Assembly: GCF_004769405.1 (NCBI RefSeq)
Contig: NZ_RQES01000005.1
Coordinates: forward strand, 62,001 to 126,000
Direction of reading: 5' to 3'
From: Leptospira selangorensis
GTDB taxonomy: Bacteria > Spirochaetota > Leptospiria > Leptospirales > Leptospiraceae
Length of the DNA stretch: 64,000 bases
Part shown: positions 50,450 to 61,249 of the stretch, one piece after another
Layout: the number at the start of each line of letters is the position of its first letter
Numbering within the stretch: the stretch's first letter is position 1
Position numbers and translations under genes: made by a program
Notes under the pieces: generated by a model
Seen by the model: only the letters and a program-made list of their open reading frames with translations
What the model was told of the DNA's origin: nothing
The model's database searches: none

Positions 50450-51730
50450 CTATTCTAAAATTTGAAATTCGGTCCTTCGATTTTTGCGGTCCGTTTCCGG
50501 GTTTTTCTCTGGATAAATAGGCTCCTTACTTCCCTTTCCGTCCGTGGAAAATCTACCCTTAGAAATTCCTTTTTTGACCAAGTAATCCTTCACAGCTCCG
50601 GCCCGACTTCGGCTTAATTCCAAATTATCGTTCAGATCCCCATGCAAATCCGTATGTCCTGTGATTTTTAATTTTATAGAAGGATTTTCATTTAAGAAGA
50701 CGACCAATCTATCCAAAATTTCAAAGGACTCTTCTTCGATCTCGAAAGAACCGGTCCTAAAATGAATAGATTCCAAGGAGATTTTTTTGTTCTTCTTTAA
50801 TTCTTCCCATTCGTTTACAGAAAATTCGTAGATATCGTAATTCCCGCCTTCTTTCTCTAACCTACAAAAGTAGGCATTCTTACCATCAGGAGTTTCGGTG
50901 TAGAACGCCTCGTCACCAGATGAATTAATAACTGGTCCTAGATTTACTGCAGGGGAGAAGGTCCCGTCTTCCTTAATCTCTACTTTATAAATATCTAATC
51001 CACCGTAACCGCCGGGGCGGTTCGAAGAAAAATATAAATATTTACTATCTCTACTCAAAGTAGCCGCTATCTCAGCATGTTCCGTATTCACAGGGCTTTC
51101 CATACGGATTGCTTTTCTCCAAGAGCCATCCTTATATTCGGAAATATAAATGTCTGACTCAGCAACTTTCCCGAAAGGATAACGAGTGAAGAATAAATAA
51201 CTTCCTGCCAAAAATGGATTTTCTTCGATAGCTGGGGAATTCACTTCTAAAGGAAGTCTAGTCGCTTTGTCCCAACTTCCATCCTTTAATGTGGCGAAAT
51301 ATAGATCTCTCGAAACTCCGATCTTTCCACTGCTCAATTTGAATTCTATACTTCCGTCTCGGTTAGAGGAGAAGATGATTGCCTTCTCATTTTCTATAAT
51401 GAATGGACTTTGATCGTCGAATTGTGAATTCAATTCGGAAACTTCTACACCGCCACTCCAACCATCTTTGGTTTTTACAGATTTAAAAAGATCCGAATAG
51501 TTGGAGTTCTTACGTTTGGAATAATAATATAAAGTATTTCCGTCTTCAGAAAGGCTGATCCCGAATTCGTTTAAAGAAGTATTAATCTCTCCTTTTAAAG
51601 GAGCAACTTTACCTTTAACTGCAGAATCTTCTGCGCCGGATACAGAAAATCCTGCAAATATGAAATAACAAAGTAATACAGAAACGATTTTGAATGAATG
51701 AGAAAACTGAGTATGGATTTTAGAAGCCAT
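50450..51730 (-). CDS. OmpA-family protein with a PD40 propeller
   Basis: A 426-residue envelope protein. A signal peptide precedes PD40/WD40-like repeats (FSSNRDGSIEF, FTRYPFGKVAESDIYIS, FSSNRPGGYGGLDIY) of the TolB type at about 60-300. The C-terminal OmpA domain (about 320-426) binds peptidoglycan, with TGHTDLHGDLNDNLELSRSRA as the signature and a final DRKNRRTEF. It probably links the outer membrane to the cell wall. It stands alone in its transcript. Confidence 0.92.
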   Translation of the reverse strand: MASKIHTQFSHSFKIVSVLLCYFIFAGFSVSGAEDSAVKGKVAPLKGEINTSLNEFGISLSEDGNTLYYYSKRKNSNYSDLFKSVKTKDGWSGGVEVSELNSQFDDQSPFIIENEKAIIFSSNRDGSIEFKLSSGKIGVSRDLYFATLKDGSWDKATRLPLEVNSPAIEENPFLAGSYLFFTRYPFGKVAESDIYISEYKDGSWRKAIRMESPVNTEHAEIAATLSRDSKYLYFSSNRPGGYGGLDIYKVEIKEDGTFSPAVNLGPVINSSGDEAFYTETPDGKNAYFCRLEKEGGNYDIYEFSVNEWEELKKNKKISLESIHFRTGSFEIEEESFEILDRLVVFLNENPSIKLKITGHTDLHGDLNDNLELSRSRAGAVKDYLVKKGISKGRFSTDGKGSKEPIYPEKNPETDRKNRRTEFQILE

Positions 51731-51783
51731 ACTCTAACTATCTGTCTTTTAGTGAAAAACCTGATACTTTTTCGAAGAAAAAA

Positions 51784-53037
51784 TCAGAGATATTTTTTCA
51801 AAGCTTCAGGAAACTCTACCGTTCCATCTTCTTTTTGATACGTTTCTATAACGGCCGCCAAAGTTCTGCCTATGGCCAAACCGGAACCGTTTAGAGTATG
51901 AACCAATTGGTTTTTGCCGTCTTTAGACTTGTAGCGGATCTTACCACGTCTTGCTTGAAAATCTTTAAAGTTTGAAACGGAAGAAATTTCCATCCAACGA
52001 TTTAAACCTGGCATCCAAACTTCCAAATCATACGTCTTGGAAGAAGCAGCTGAAATATCCCCGCTGCATAATAACATCACTCTGTATCGAATGCCCAATT
52101 TTTTTAGGATATTCTCCGCGTGAGAAAGCATCTTCTTATGCTCTTCTTCAGAATCTTCGGGACGAGCAAATTTCACAAGTTCTACTTTTTGGAATTGGTG
52201 AACTCGAACCAGACCCCTAGTATCTTTTCCATAAGAACCTGCTTCCCTTCTGAAGCAAGAGGTATGAGCAGTAATAGAAATAGGTAGAGAAGCTTCCGGA
52301 ATGATCTCGTCCCTGTATAAATTCGTTAAAGGAACTTCTGCAGTAGGGATTAGATTGAGCTCATCTCTCTCTAATCTATAGTATTCATCCTTAAATTTAG
52401 GATATTGTCCTGTCGTAGTCATACATTCATCGTTTACCATTACTGGTACCCAAACTTCCGTATAACCGTGCTCAGTGGTATGAGTTTCCAACATTAAGTT
52501 CGCAAGTGCCCTTTCTAATTTAGCTCCTAGGCCGAAATAAGTGTAAGCTCTTGCACCGGCGAGTTTCGTTCCCTTCTCAAAATTAAACCAACCTAAGACC
52601 TCTCCCAATTCGAAATGAGGTTTAGGAGTAAATTTATAGTCTCGAACTTCTCCTACTTCGTACAAAACTTTATTATCGTGTTCGTTTTTACCTACAGGAA
52701 CGTCTTTATCTAGGATATTAGGAAGACCTAAATTGATTTCTAGAAGTTTAGATTCGAAAGATTCAAGATCATCTTCTATCTTTTTGATCTTATCTCCGAT
52801 CTCTTTTACTGCGGCAGAAGCAGCAGCAATATCTCCGCCAGCTTGTTTTACTTTTCCGATCTCTTTACTTGCTTTATTTCTTTCTTCACGGAATACATCC
52901 GCTTCTTTTTGAAGGGTTTTTCGCTTGTGAATAATATCAGCAAGCTGGTCCAGAACAGCGAGATCTTTAAATCCCCTTAATTCTAGATTGGATTTTAATT
53001 CTTCAGTGTTATCGGTGATATATTTCAGATCAATCAT
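51784..53037 (-). CDS. serS: Serine-tRNA ligase SerS
   Basis: A 417-residue class II synthetase. The N-terminal coiled-coil arm that grips the tRNA-Ser variable arm is clear (about 25-110). Class II motif 2 is [20 protein letters not shown] and motif 3 is [17 protein letters not shown]. Length is typical. It overlaps tatD by 8 bases. Confidence 0.98.
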   Translation of the reverse strand: MIDLKYITDNTEELKSNLELRGFKDLAVLDQLADIIHKRKTLQKEADVFREERNKASKEIGKVKQAGGDIAAASAAVKEIGDKIKKIEDDLESFESKLLEINLGLPNILDKDVPVGKNEHDNKVLYEVGEVRDYKFTPKPHFELGEVLGWFNFEKGTKLAGARAYTYFGLGAKLERALANLMLETHTTEHGYTEVWVPVMVNDECMTTTGQYPKFKDEYYRLERDELNLIPTAEVPLTNLYRDEIIPEASLPISITAHTSCFRREAGSYGKDTRGLVRVHQFQKVELVKFARPEDSEEEHKKMLSHAENILKKLGIRYRVMLLCSGDISAASSKTYDLEVWMPGLNRWMEISSVSNFKDFQARRGKIRYKSKDGKNQLVHTLNGSGLAIGRTLAAVIETYQKEDGTVEFPEALKKYL

Positions 53038-53836
53038 GATGATACGCCTTTCTTTGCGTCAATTTTATGGAGTTATTATACAAAGTTTTTTCTACTTCTG
53101 AGTTGGATTCTTTTCTAAGTGAGAACATCTTTTCTAAAACGAATTTAGTATAAGAAGGTTCGTTTCTTTTTCCACGAAAAGGTGGAGGAGCAAGGAACGG
53201 TGCATCCGTTTCTATAAGCATACTTTCTAAAGGAAGTTTTTCAGCGGCCTCTTGGATATCTCTTGCATTCTTGAAAGCAACGATTCCGGAAAAAGAAATA
53301 TAATATCCTAGATCCACTAACTTCTTCGCTGTTGGATAATCATAAGTAAAACAATGGATCACTCCAAATGCTTTGTCTCTATGTTCTTTTAGAATAGAAA
53401 CAGTATCTTCTGCCGCATCTCTGGAATGGATCACTACCGGAAGAGAATACTGCCCGGAAGCTTCTAAGAAAGAATGTAACACATCCGCCTGATAAGCCTT
53501 AGTCGAAGCATCGTGATAATAATCCAATCCGATCTCTCCGATCGCAGATAACTTTTTATCCGTCACGTTTTCTTTGACTAATGTCAAAATTTCTTCTTTT
53601 TTAGGGAATTCATGAGTTTCAGTTGGATGGCAACCGATCGAATAAAATATTTCTATCTCTTCATCTGAAAATTTTTCAGATAAACCTTTCGCTCTAATTG
53701 AACTCTCAAGGTCGATACCGATCTGGACGATCTTTTTTATACCTGATTCTTTTGCTTTTTTTAAAGATTCTGCAATATCCTGCCCTTGCTCTTGTATTAT
53801 ATCTAAGTGGCAGTGAGTGTCGATAATTGAGTACAT
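53030..53836 (-). CDS. TatD-family DNase/deoxyribonuclease
   Basis: A 268-residue metal-dependent hydrolase of the TatD/YcfH group. The ligands are seen in [39 protein letters not shown] and [10 protein letters not shown]. TatD proteins act as 3'-5' nucleases or in tRNA quality control. The start overlaps nothing upstream, and the stop overlaps serS by 8 bases. Confidence 0.94.
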   Translation of the reverse strand: MYSIIDTHCHLDIIQEQGQDIAESLKKAKESGIKKIVQIGIDLESSIRAKGLSEKFSDEEIEIFYSIGCHPTETHEFPKKEEILTLVKENVTDKKLSAIGEIGLDYYHDASTKAYQADVLHSFLEASGQYSLPVVIHSRDAAEDTVSILKEHRDKAFGVIHCFTYDYPTAKKLVDLGYYISFSGIVAFKNARDIQEAAEKLPLESMLIETDAPFLAPPPFRGKRNEPSYTKFVLEKMFSLRKESNSEVEKTLYNNSIKLTQRKAYHHD

Positions 53837-53940
53837 GTGAAAACGGCTTTTAAAAGGCAGTTTTCGCGATTTGTATTGACTGAAAAGAGAATTTTTTAGA
53901 ATCCTTACAGCATAACGACGGAACGGGGAAACTCGTTGGT

Positions 53941-54939
53941 TTGGGACATAATAGCTTGAATCTTAAATCCTATCTTGCATTACTTTATTATAGGCTCAGA
54001 TATAAATACCAAGATCTGAAGCTTAAGCTTGATATCAAAATAGCAAATTGGAATAAGAAGGGTAAAGAACGTCTCACCGTCATGGTGATTCCTCACTCCG
54101 AACAAAAGACGATCAACTTTCATATCTCTTATAGAGCGATCACTATCTTCATAGGGACAATTTTGGTCCTTCTTCTTATCAGTTCTATTAACGTTCTCAG
54201 TCATTCAGGATCTATTCACCAGCTTACAGAGTTGAACTTATCCAACCAAGACTTCATTCGTCAGTCCGCAAAAATGAAAGAAGAGATCAACGGTCTTCAC
54301 GAACACGTTGAGTACTATCATAATCATGTGGGTGCTCTTTACGGAAGATTGACCGGTGATAATTCCAAAGTCGCAAAGGGAATTGGCGGAGCTGAAAAAC
54401 TTTCTCTGGGTTCCGATAAAAACTTAGCACCGGGTGCAGAAGTTTTCCGACTGAAAGAAGATGTTCATAATCTCAAAGTAGCGAACGAACTTACCCAAGA
54501 AATCATTAGTATATTAAAAAAACGTAAAAGTCTGATCCGTCAAACCCCGTCCATTTGGCCGGTAAAAGGATATGTTCTTTATCCTTATGGAGAATATCTA
54601 AATCCTGTTACTGCTCGAAGAGACTTTAACAACGGATTAGATATTGGAGCTTTCGCAGGATCCGAAGTAGTTGCAACTGCTCCAGGAACTGTTTACGAGA
54701 TTGGATACACTCGTAACACCGGATACTTTGTAAAAGTAGCTCACAAGTTCGGTTGGAAAACGATTTACTCTAATCTGGATCGTGTAAAAGTGAAAGCGAA
54801 CCAGCAAATTTCCAAAAACGAAGTATTAGGCTTCGTTGGAAAATCGGAAAACAGTCCTCAGTACAGTCTTCATTATGAAATTCATGTGGGTACCAGAGCG
54901 ATCGATCCTTTTGCATTCTTGAACCAGATCCAAGACTGA
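53941..54939 (+). CDS. M23/LytM-like protein with lost zinc ligands
   Basis: A 332-residue inner membrane-anchored protein. After a basic N-terminal tail there is one membrane helix ([21 protein letters not shown]), a coiled coil (about 100-200) and a LytM domain (about 215-325). The fold is clear ([22 protein letters not shown]), but the metal ligands are altered: FNNGLD replaces FHxGxD, IYSNL replaces xYxHL, and SLHYEI replaces HLHFEV. It is therefore probably a non-catalytic partner, like EnvC or NlpD, that recruits or activates cell-wall enzymes. TTG 53941 is the only good start, with a GGGGAA about 10 bases upstream. The stop overlaps the bactofilin start. Confidence 0.88.
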   Translation: MGHNSLNLKSYLALLYYRLRYKYQDLKLKLDIKIANWNKKGKERLTVMVIPHSEQKTINFHISYRAITIFIGTILVLLLISSINVLSHSGSIHQLTELNLSNQDFIRQSAKMKEEINGLHEHVEYYHNHVGALYGRLTGDNSKVAKGIGGAEKLSLGSDKNLAPGAEVFRLKEDVHNLKVANELTQEIISILKKRKSLIRQTPSIWPVKGYVLYPYGEYLNPVTARRDFNNGLDIGAFAGSEVVATAPGTVYEIGYTRNTGYFVKVAHKFGWKTIYSNLDRVKVKANQQISKNEVLGFVGKSENSPQYSLHYEIHVGTRAIDPFAFLNQIQD

Positions 54940-55286
54940 TGGCCCATACAGAAGAGCAATTAGCAGTAAATAGCATCATCGGCGAAGGCGCCGAATTCAG
55001 CGGAGACTTCAAACTTTCCGGACTTCTACGTATTGACGGTATTTTTAGGGGAACCATAAAAACCGACGGAAAAGTCCTAATCGGAAAGACCGGAATCGTC
55101 GATACGGATATTAAAGCTCGTATTGTCGTCGCCGGCGGTGAAATTAATGGGAATATATTCGCGTCGGAACGAGTGACTCTACTCGCAAGCTGCCGTATGA
55201 AAGGTGATATCATCACTCCGAAGGTAGTTATGGAAGAGGGAGTACAATTCGAGGGAAATTGTAAGATTAACCCGACCACGCATTGA
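54939..55286 (+). CDS. Bactofilin
   Basis: A 115-residue cytoskeletal protein whose central beta helix is plain: IIGEGAEFSGDFKLSGLLRIDG, GTIKTDGKVLIGKTG and so on, ending ITPKVVMEEGVQFEG. Bactofilins polymerise without nucleotide and shape cells or position enzymes; in Leptospira biflexa one controls the helical pitch. The start overlaps the stop of the LytM-like gene (TGATG), a pairing found in many bacteria, and the stop overlaps the YaaR gene. Confidence 0.95.
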   Translation: MAHTEEQLAVNSIIGEGAEFSGDFKLSGLLRIDGIFRGTIKTDGKVLIGKTGIVDTDIKARIVVAGGEINGNIFASERVTLLASCRMKGDIITPKVVMEEGVQFEGNCKINPTTH

Positions 55287-55789
55287 AGATCCAATCTCAA
55301 CAAAAAGACCCTCGCACAGAATCACGTAAAAAAAGAGACTTCGGTCTTTCTCTAAATGCATCTATATACCAACCTGTTCCCAGTTCAGTATCCGATTCCC
55401 AGATACCTGATTCTAAAAGTGAATTTTTTGATTTAGTAGAACATCTACTTCCCTATAACCAAGAAAGAACAAGAGATCTAAATTCGTTACTGAGAGATCT
55501 TCCCGATGCTGAGAGGAATTTTTTAAAATCTCCTACTTACGCAAATCTAGAAGTTTATAAAAGGATCGTTCAAGGTATCTTGAAAGAAGTTCTAGATAGA
55601 AATACAAGTTTAGAAACTTTGCGCACTAGAGCAAGAGGTGGATCGGAGAAGGTCTATCAAGTCGTTCAGATTGTAGATGACAAGATCCAAACTCTAGCGG
55701 ACTTTATCGTTCATCCTGAAAATTCAACTTTTGATCTAATGAAAAGAATGGAAGATATACGTGGTCTGTTGGTAGACCTAATGAATTAA
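55283..55789 (+). CDS. YaaR (DUF327) family protein
   Basis: A 168-residue helical protein. The pattern LEVYKRIVQGILKEVLDRN, then VYQVVQIVDDKIQTLADFI and DIRGLLVDLMN, matches the YaaR/DUF327 family, whose role is unknown; the N-terminal 55 residues are disordered. It starts at TTG 55283, overlapping the bactofilin stop by 4 bases, so LytM-like, bactofilin and YaaR are translationally coupled. Its stop is two bases from the convergent thioesterase stop. Confidence 0.82.
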   Translation: MKIQSQQKDPRTESRKKRDFGLSLNASIYQPVPSSVSDSQIPDSKSEFFDLVEHLLPYNQERTRDLNSLLRDLPDAERNFLKSPTYANLEVYKRIVQGILKEVLDRNTSLETLRTRARGGSEKVYQVVQIVDDKIQTLADFIVHPENSTFDLMKRMEDIRGLLVDLMN

Positions 55790-55791
55790 GA

Positions 55792-56211
55792 TCAAACCTT
55801 AGATCCTAAATTCTTGAACACTTCCGGAAGTTTTGCAGGCTTTCTAGATTCTAAAGACAAAAACGCCCAAGTTAACTCGCCATTACAAACTAAAGTATCA
55901 TCTGATACTTTTCTAACCTGAATATTCCAAAGAATACTAGCAGGTTTAATCTCCCCAGCTTTTACATAAATTTTCAGTTCTTCGTCAAACCTGGCTGGCG
56001 ATTTGTATTCGATTAGAGAGCGAGTGACTACAAAGTCCAGGCCACTCTTCTCTAATTCACCCTTATAATCGTACTTTAGAAATCTCATGTACTCATTCAA
56101 AGCCGTATCGAAATAAGTAAGATAATGAGCGTTGAATACTACCGCTTGTGCATCGATCTCGGAATAGCGTACTCTTAGAGTATAATAGAATTCCGAATCG
56201 TTTGTGCTCAT
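55792..56211 (-). CDS. YbgC-type acyl-CoA thioesterase
   Basis: A 139-residue hot-dog-fold enzyme of the 4-hydroxybenzoyl-CoA thioesterase/YbgC group. The catalytic Asp lies in VRYSEIDAQAVVFNAHYLTYFDTALNE (given here only as its key residues Asp-Ala-Gln-Ala and His-Tyr). It hydrolyses short acyl-CoAs. It is the last gene behind parB, 34 bases downstream, in the same direction. Confidence 0.88.
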   Translation of the reverse strand: MSTNDSEFYYTLRVRYSEIDAQAVVFNAHYLTYFDTALNEYMRFLKYDYKGELEKSGLDFVVTRSLIEYKSPARFDEELKIYVKAGEIKPASILWNIQVRKVSDDTLVCNGELTWAFLSLESRKPAKLPEVFKNLGSKV

Positions 56212-56245
56212 GGATTATTTTTGATAACTAATATTATTCAAGGAA

Positions 56246-57127
56246 CTATAAGCCTAAAGCATCTAAAACTTTCTGTAATGCATCCAAACTAGGATAATTA
56301 ATACTAAGTTTTCCTTTTCCGGAAGAAGAGTTATGAGCTATATCCACTTTCATAGAATACTTTTTGCGAAACTTGTTTTCAAGTTCTACAATATCTACTT
56401 CTTTACGTTTGGATTTTTTCTTTTCTCTAACCGGGGCTTCCTCAGTAAGATTCGCAACGATGTCTTCTACCTGACGAACGGTCAGACCTTTTTCGGCAAT
56501 TTGATAAGCAAGTTGTTCCGATTTTTTACGATCTGCAATAGATAGAAGAGGTCTTGCATGACCTTCTGATATTCTACCGTTCTTTACCAGATCCATAACT
56601 GAATCAGGCAATTGTAAAAGACGGATCAAGTTGGAAACGGTTGCTCTGTTCTTACCGACACGAGATGCAATATCGGTAATCTTTAATCCGGATTTTTCAG
56701 AAAGAGTTTTGTAAGCTAAAGCTTCTTCGATCGGATTTAGATTTTCTCTTTGGATATTTTCGATAAGAGCCATTTCCAATGTTTGTTGTACATTTGCTTT
56801 TTTGACTACTACCGGGATTTTTATAAATCCTGCAATTTTACATGCACGGTATCTTCTTTCTCCAGAGATAATCTCATATCCGGAACCTGTATCCTTGACT
56901 ACGATCGGTTGGATAACTCCATGAGCCTTGATAGTCTCTGCAAGTTCGCGCAAAGATTCTTCATTAAAAGTTCTTCTTGGTTGATCAGGATTCGGACGGA
57001 TCTCGGAAAGTTTTACTTCTTTGAGTGAACCTTCTCCACCTGCTTCCTTGAAAGATTTTTCCTCCGAAACGGGAATTAAATTCCCGAGTCCCCTTCCTAA
57101 TGCTTTCGGTTTTGCGCTAGCACTCAT
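56246..57127 (-). CDS. parB: Chromosome partition protein ParB
   Basis: A 293-residue CTP-dependent clamp that loads at parS and spreads. The start is GRGLGNLIP, then [17 protein letters not shown], the CTPase motif GERRYRA, the helix-turn-helix [21 protein letters not shown], and a C-terminal dimerisation domain. Two perfect parS sites are 4-5 kb away at 61179 and 61921. It overlaps parA by one base. Confidence 0.97.
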   Translation of the reverse strand: MSASAKPKALGRGLGNLIPVSEEKSFKEAGGEGSLKEVKLSEIRPNPDQPRRTFNEESLRELAETIKAHGVIQPIVVKDTGSGYEIISGERRYRACKIAGFIKIPVVVKKANVQQTLEMALIENIQRENLNPIEEALAYKTLSEKSGLKITDIASRVGKNRATVSNLIRLLQLPDSVMDLVKNGRISEGHARPLLSIADRKKSEQLAYQIAEKGLTVRQVEDIVANLTEEAPVREKKKSKRKEVDIVELENKFRKKYSMKVDIAHNSSSGKGKLSINYPSLDALQKVLDALGL

Positions 57128-57888
57128 TAATTTTTACCGGCTACTTCTAGTGCTAGACTTCTGTAACTTTGGGCACCGATCCCATCCGGATCATAAGAAA
57201 GGATGGACTTACCGAAAGATGGAGCTTCCGAAAGTTTGATGTTTCTCGGGATTACAGTAGTATATACTTTTTCTTTAAAATAAGACTTAACATCTTCTGC
57301 CACTTGTTGAGCAAGATTGGTTCTCTTATCGAACATAGTAAGCAACACACCTTCAAGTTCTAGAGAAGGATTCAATTTTTCCTGAACCAAAGAAATGATC
57401 TTCATAAGCTGAGTTAACCCTTCCAAAGCGAAGTATTCAGTTTGAAGAGTGATCATTACACTATCCGCTGCAGACAATGCGTTAATAGTAAGTACACCTA
57501 GAGAAGGAGGACAATCGATCAGTATATAATCATATTCTGTTCTTAAATGTCCGATAGCATCTTTGAGGCGATATTCACGATTCTCTTCTCCCAATAAGTC
57601 AGCTTCTGCACCTGACAAATTGATATTAGAAGGAATGATATGAAGATTTTCGATATCAGTTCTTTTGATACATTCTGCTGCGGAAGATTCTCCGATCAAA
57701 AGTTCATAAGAAGTATTTTGGAGAGTATTGATCTCGAATCCTAAACCGGATCCCGAGTTGCCTTGTGGATCAAAATCTACGATTAAAACTTTTTTGCCAA
57801 TCGCAGCTAGATTTGCTGCAAGATTGATGGAGGTTGTAGTCTTGCCTACTCCGCCTTTTTGATTACTGATGGATACGATCTTTCCCAT
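57127..57888 (-). CDS. parA: Chromosome partition ATPase ParA (Soj)
   Basis: A 253-residue Walker-type ATPase that moves ParB-parS complexes on the nucleoid. The deviant Walker A is KGGVGKTT, Walker A' is [13 protein letters not shown], and Walker B is [10 protein letters not shown]. It lacks the N-terminal DNA-binding extension of plasmid ParA, as expected for a chromosomal Soj. It overlaps rsmG by 26 bases and parB by one. Confidence 0.98.
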   Translation of the reverse strand: MGKIVSISNQKGGVGKTTTSINLAANLAAIGKKVLIVDFDPQGNSGSGLGFEINTLQNTSYELLIGESSAAECIKRTDIENLHIIPSNINLSGAEADLLGEENREYRLKDAIGHLRTEYDYILIDCPPSLGVLTINALSAADSVMITLQTEYFALEGLTQLMKIISLVQEKLNPSLELEGVLLTMFDKRTNLAQQVAEDVKSYFKEKVYTTVIPRNIKLSEAPSFGKSILSYDPDGIGAQSYRSLALEVAGKN

Positions 57889-58654
57889 AGAATTCTTTGC
57901 TCTCCTTCTCGAGGAGCTTCCAAGCTCTAGGAATACCTTGCCTTGCCGATCCGACCTTTTTCAAGACTTTAATATGTCGCATGCCTAAAAATTCAAGTTC
58001 GGGTAAAAATACGGTTTTAATAACTTCGAAACCACTATCAGTTAAGATCTTCTTTTCAATCTTTGCATCAAACTCGTCTTTCCCAATAAACGGGACATAA
58101 TATCCTTCTTTTATAATACATCTACTTAGGACTTCTGCACTCCAAGGATAGGGCACAAATCCCCTAGAAACACCCAAATTCCAGTCAGTTTTCCAGTCCT
58201 CCGCCCTTGCAAAAAGGAATTCCACACCTGAGATTTTGTTTTCTTTCACAAACGTTTCTGTATGAGAAAGTTTTCTTCTTTGTGAATCTAATAGAACTAG
58301 CTTAGGCCTTTCCTTTTCTACTAAACAACGAAAGAAGAAGCCTGGTATACCCGGACCTGTCCCTGCATCTCCCACCTTCATCTTGTTAAACGATCCAAGT
58401 GTATTACAGAGCTTATAAATATGAAAGATTGATTCGAGAACATGGCGATCTAAGATCTCGTTTGTATCTCTTTTGGAAAAGAATCCACCTGCTTGGTTCT
58501 TTTCTTTTAGGAAGGCTAAAAATAAAGAGACAAGTTCCCAATCAAATAAGGGAAGAATCTGCTCTGCGTCTTTTGGGAATCTATATTTTACCGCGGCTTG
58601 GATTCCATCCGGATCATGATTGAATTCCGGATGGCTTGTCTCTGTTTCTGTCAT
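57863..58654 (-). CDS. rsmG: 16S rRNA (guanine527-N7)-methyltransferase RsmG
   Basis: A 263-residue methyltransferase, longer than the usual 205-240 because of an N-terminal extension. The SAM motif reads [18 protein letters not shown], and [17 protein letters not shown] follows as the family motif. It modifies the 530 loop of 16S rRNA; loss gives low-level streptomycin resistance. The order rsmG-parA-parB is the ancestral origin-proximal arrangement. It begins 2 bases from the M20 peptidase stop. Confidence 0.95.
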   Translation of the reverse strand: MTETETSHPEFNHDPDGIQAAVKYRFPKDAEQILPLFDWELVSLFLAFLKEKNQAGGFFSKRDTNEILDRHVLESIFHIYKLCNTLGSFNKMKVGDAGTGPGIPGFFFRCLVEKERPKLVLLDSQRRKLSHTETFVKENKISGVEFLFARAEDWKTDWNLGVSRGFVPYPWSAEVLSRCIIKEGYYVPFIGKDEFDAKIEKKILTDSGFEVIKTVFLPELEFLGMRHIKVLKKVGSARQGIPRAWKLLEKESKEFYGKDRIHQ

Positions 58655-58655
58655 T

Positions 58656-60116
58656 CTACTTTGCGACTTGGTGATTGTATTCTATGATGGACTTGAATAA
58701 AATTTCAATTCCCATCTTAAGCTGAGGAACACTCATGCTCTCATTCTTACCATGAATACCATCTATCTCTTCCGAGGAAAGTAATGCGGGAATAAGTCCG
58801 TAACATTTTAATCCGATCTGTCTGAGATAAGAACTGTCAGTTGTTCCTGGTGATAAGAATGGAGTGGCGATTGATCCCGGTTCGACTGCAGTCACAGTAC
58901 CAGCAAGAACTCTAAATAATAATCCGTCCATTGGAGAAATACTTCCTGACTCTAAGTGACGAGCGCTCACTTCTACTCCGTACTTCTCTCCTAGTGCTTT
59001 CACTTCTTCGAAGATCTTTTTCTCATCTTGTCCTGGAAGAATACGAATGTCTAATGAACCAGTTGTCTCTGAAGTGATCACATTCATCCCGATCGGATGA
59101 CTATCTATACCAGTTAAACTCACAGTGTTTCTAGTCATTGCTCTTAGGTGTCTGTTAGAATTGATCACACCTTTTAAGATAATAAAAAGTACTGGGTTCC
59201 TAGATCTTTTTAACACAAACGAGTCAGGAAAATTACTGATTCCTCCAAGTGAATAAAAGAATGCAGCAGTCTCATCCTTGATCATCGTTTTGTTTCCGAT
59301 GTTCTGCACCTCTTGTAAAAAATCTACCATGGACTTTGCTGCATAAGATACGGGAGGAGTACTTCCATGTCCTGGAATAGATTTTGCTTTTAAGTCCAAC
59401 CACACTGCGCCTTTTTCTGCGAGTTGTATATTGAATACTTTAGAACCTTTGATTGCTATGTCTTTAGATCCGGTTCCACCTTCGTTCCAAACATATTCGT
59501 ATCCATTGAATATTTCTTTATGTTTATCTACTAAGAATCTAGCTCCGTGTTCTGAACGGCTTTCTTCATCAGCGATAGCAAGGAACATTAAGTTTCTTTC
59601 GAGTGGGATTTTCTTCTCATGAATAAGTAAGAATGCATATAATTGCATGATGCCAAGACCCTTAACATCCACTGCACCTCTTCCATGAATTCTATCTCCT
59701 ATCCTTGCTCCTGAGAATGGAGGAACGTCCCAGTCTTTTGCATCCGCTTCTACAACATCGATATGACTTGTGAGTATTAAACCTTCTTTAGTTGTATCTT
59801 TACCTTTTAACTCGGCAAGAAGAGATGCTCTGTCCGGCTTACCAGGATATTCAATGATGCGAGAAGGAATTCCTTTCTTATCTAAGACAGATTTTAGAAA
59901 GAGTGCTCCTTCTTTCTCTCTACCTCTTATTGTTGCGATCCTGATATAAGTTTGTAGATCTTTTGCAGCCTCTTCACTTAGAGCAGAGTAATCTAAGTCT
60001 GGAACAGTTGCTTCCGGTTGGATGGGTTTGATCCCTTTTTCAGTAAATGCGATCGTATAAATTAGGAAGATCGCAATAAGAGCAAGGACCGTGATTCCGA
60101 TTTTCTTGAGGGACAT
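58656..60116 (-). CDS. M20-family metallopeptidase (carboxypeptidase-like), membrane-anchored
   Basis: A 486-residue peptidase with one N-terminal membrane helix ([17 protein letters not shown]). The metal ligands are in [36 protein letters not shown] and late HGKNESM, as in M20A aminoacylase/carboxypeptidase S relatives. A small dimerisation domain is inserted in the middle. A GGAGAGG ribosome site precedes the ATG. It heads the operon leading to rsmG, parA, parB and the thioesterase. Confidence 0.92.
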   Translation of the reverse strand: MSLKKIGITVLALIAIFLIYTIAFTEKGIKPIQPEATVPDLDYSALSEEAAKDLQTYIRIATIRGREKEGALFLKSVLDKKGIPSRIIEYPGKPDRASLLAELKGKDTTKEGLILTSHIDVVEADAKDWDVPPFSGARIGDRIHGRGAVDVKGLGIMQLYAFLLIHEKKIPLERNLMFLAIADEESRSEHGARFLVDKHKEIFNGYEYVWNEGGTGSKDIAIKGSKVFNIQLAEKGAVWLDLKAKSIPGHGSTPPVSYAAKSMVDFLQEVQNIGNKTMIKDETAAFFYSLGGISNFPDSFVLKRSRNPVLFIILKGVINSNRHLRAMTRNTVSLTGIDSHPIGMNVITSETTGSLDIRILPGQDEKKIFEEVKALGEKYGVEVSARHLESGSISPMDGLLFRVLAGTVTAVEPGSIATPFLSPGTTDSSYLRQIGLKCYGLIPALLSSEEIDGIHGKNESMSVPQLKMGIEILFKSIIEYNHQVAK

Positions 60117-60220
60117 ATTTCCTCTCCACTAGTCTTTCTTTATTGGCTTCTAATGTTTTCGGTGTAGAAGCCCGTAAAAAATTATTACGTCGTTGCCCCT
60201 CTGCAAGGAGTTTTCCTTTT

Positions 60221-60263
60221 ATTCCATGAATGGAATGTTATAATTTTATGTAGGACTTCCTAC
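60221..60263 (+). promoter_or_regulatory. Inverted repeats with TATAAT in the 60.1-60.4 kb gap
   Basis: The 311-base gap between the divergent M20 peptidase and secreted-protein genes holds ATTCCAT-GA-ATGGAAT (60221-60236) directly followed by TATAAT (60239-60244), then a GTAGG-ACTT-CCTAC hairpin (60250-60263). This looks like an operator over a promoter for the rightward gene, about 184 bases from its start. No good -35 element is seen. The rest of the gap shows nothing else. Confidence 0.4.
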
Positions 60264-60427
60264 CGAAATAAAATGAGATTCCAAGAGTCTTACAGATACT
60301 ACAAAAAGAAAAGGCCCCAATATCTGATCTTGATCCGGTATCATTACGGAAGAAACCCATTCAAATTTCCTAAAAAGACTCTTAACATTTTACGCAAATA
60401 GTCGATGTCTAGGGGGAGGTAATCTCC

Positions 60428-61171
60428 ATGTTAAAAAGAGTATTCTTCTCTTTCGTTTTCATCTTCTGCATCGGCCCGATCTATTCTTTTACTCCTGGAA
60501 AATGGTCCCATACTGATAGGATCATTTTAGGTTTTGAAAAGGGCGGACCTAGCCAAGAGCTAGTAAGAGATTCCAAAGGTAATATAATCTATACTGCAAA
60601 GTATGAATATGATGCTTCCGGAAAATTAGTGAAAGAAAACTATATCGGACAAGATGGGAAGCCTGATGGTTTCACAAAGTTTGTATACAAAGATGGAAAA
60701 ATCCTAAAAGAAGAACTCTATAATAAAGACGGATTGAATCTTGAATCCAAAAACTTCGGATACAATAAATCAGGAGTCCTTTCTTCTATTGAGCTAGTTG
60801 ATAAAGACGGAAAGAATATACTTACATGTACTATCATCTCTTGGGGTGAAAACGGTTTAATAAAAGAAGCTCAAACCGAATGGGCTGATGCAAAACTCAC
60901 AGAAAGATTTGCTATAGTTAAGGACCCGAACAAGCCGGGACTATTTCAACAGAACATTTACAACGAAGATAAACAACAAGCTGCATCTACTGTCCTAACT
61001 TTTGATTCAAATGGAAAACTTTTAAGCCGTATGAATGTTCAAGGAACGATTGAAAGAATGAACCGACTGATCTGGGACAAAGAAAATCGTTTACAGCAGT
61101 TCACTTTCTTGATCAAGCAAGGAGATAAATGGGCTGTGGAAAAAACTCACGAGCTTGTTTACGGAAAATAA
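60428..61171 (+). CDS. Secreted protein with YD/MORN-like repeats, function unknown
   Basis: A 247-residue exported protein: signal peptide (FFSFVFIFCIGPIYS), then five to six short repeats of about 22 residues with the pattern Y-x-x-x-G-K-L-x-K-E (YDASGKLVKENYIG, YKDGKILKEELYNKDG, YNKSGVLSSIELVDKDG), reminiscent of RHS/YD or toxin_YwqK-like repeats. A strong ribosome site (GGGGGAGG) sits in a possible small stem, GGAG-GTAAT-CTCC, just before the ATG, which might tune translation. A parS site starts 8 bases past its stop. Confidence 0.75.
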   Translation: MLKRVFFSFVFIFCIGPIYSFTPGKWSHTDRIILGFEKGGPSQELVRDSKGNIIYTAKYEYDASGKLVKENYIGQDGKPDGFTKFVYKDGKILKEELYNKDGLNLESKNFGYNKSGVLSSIELVDKDGKNILTCTIISWGENGLIKEAQTEWADAKLTERFAIVKDPNKPGLFQQNIYNEDKQQAASTVLTFDSNGKLLSRMNVQGTIERMNRLIWDKENRLQQFTFLIKQGDKWAVEKTHELVYGK

Positions 61172-61178
61172 CCCTCAG

Positions 61179-61194
61179 CGTTTCACGTGAAACG
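61179..61194. promoter_or_regulatory. parS site 1 (ParB binding)
   Basis: CGTTTCACGTGAAACG: the 14-base core GTTTCACGTGAAAC equals the conserved bacterial parS centre, with a palindromic extra base at each end. It lies between a gene stop and a terminator, about 4 kb from parB. Confidence 0.95.
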
Positions 61195-61197
61195 GAG

Positions 61198-61227
61198 AAA
61201 AGGGAGGGCAACTGCTCTCCCTTTTTT
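61198..61227. terminator. Bidirectional intrinsic terminator
   Basis: AAAAGGGAG (61198-61206) pairs with CTCCCTTTT (61217-61225) around a 10-base loop, with six T on the plus strand and TTTTC on the minus strand. It serves the secreted-protein gene and the convergent methyltransferase gene. Confidence 0.9.
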
Positions 61228-61249
61228 ATATCTTCCGGAAGAAGTAATC

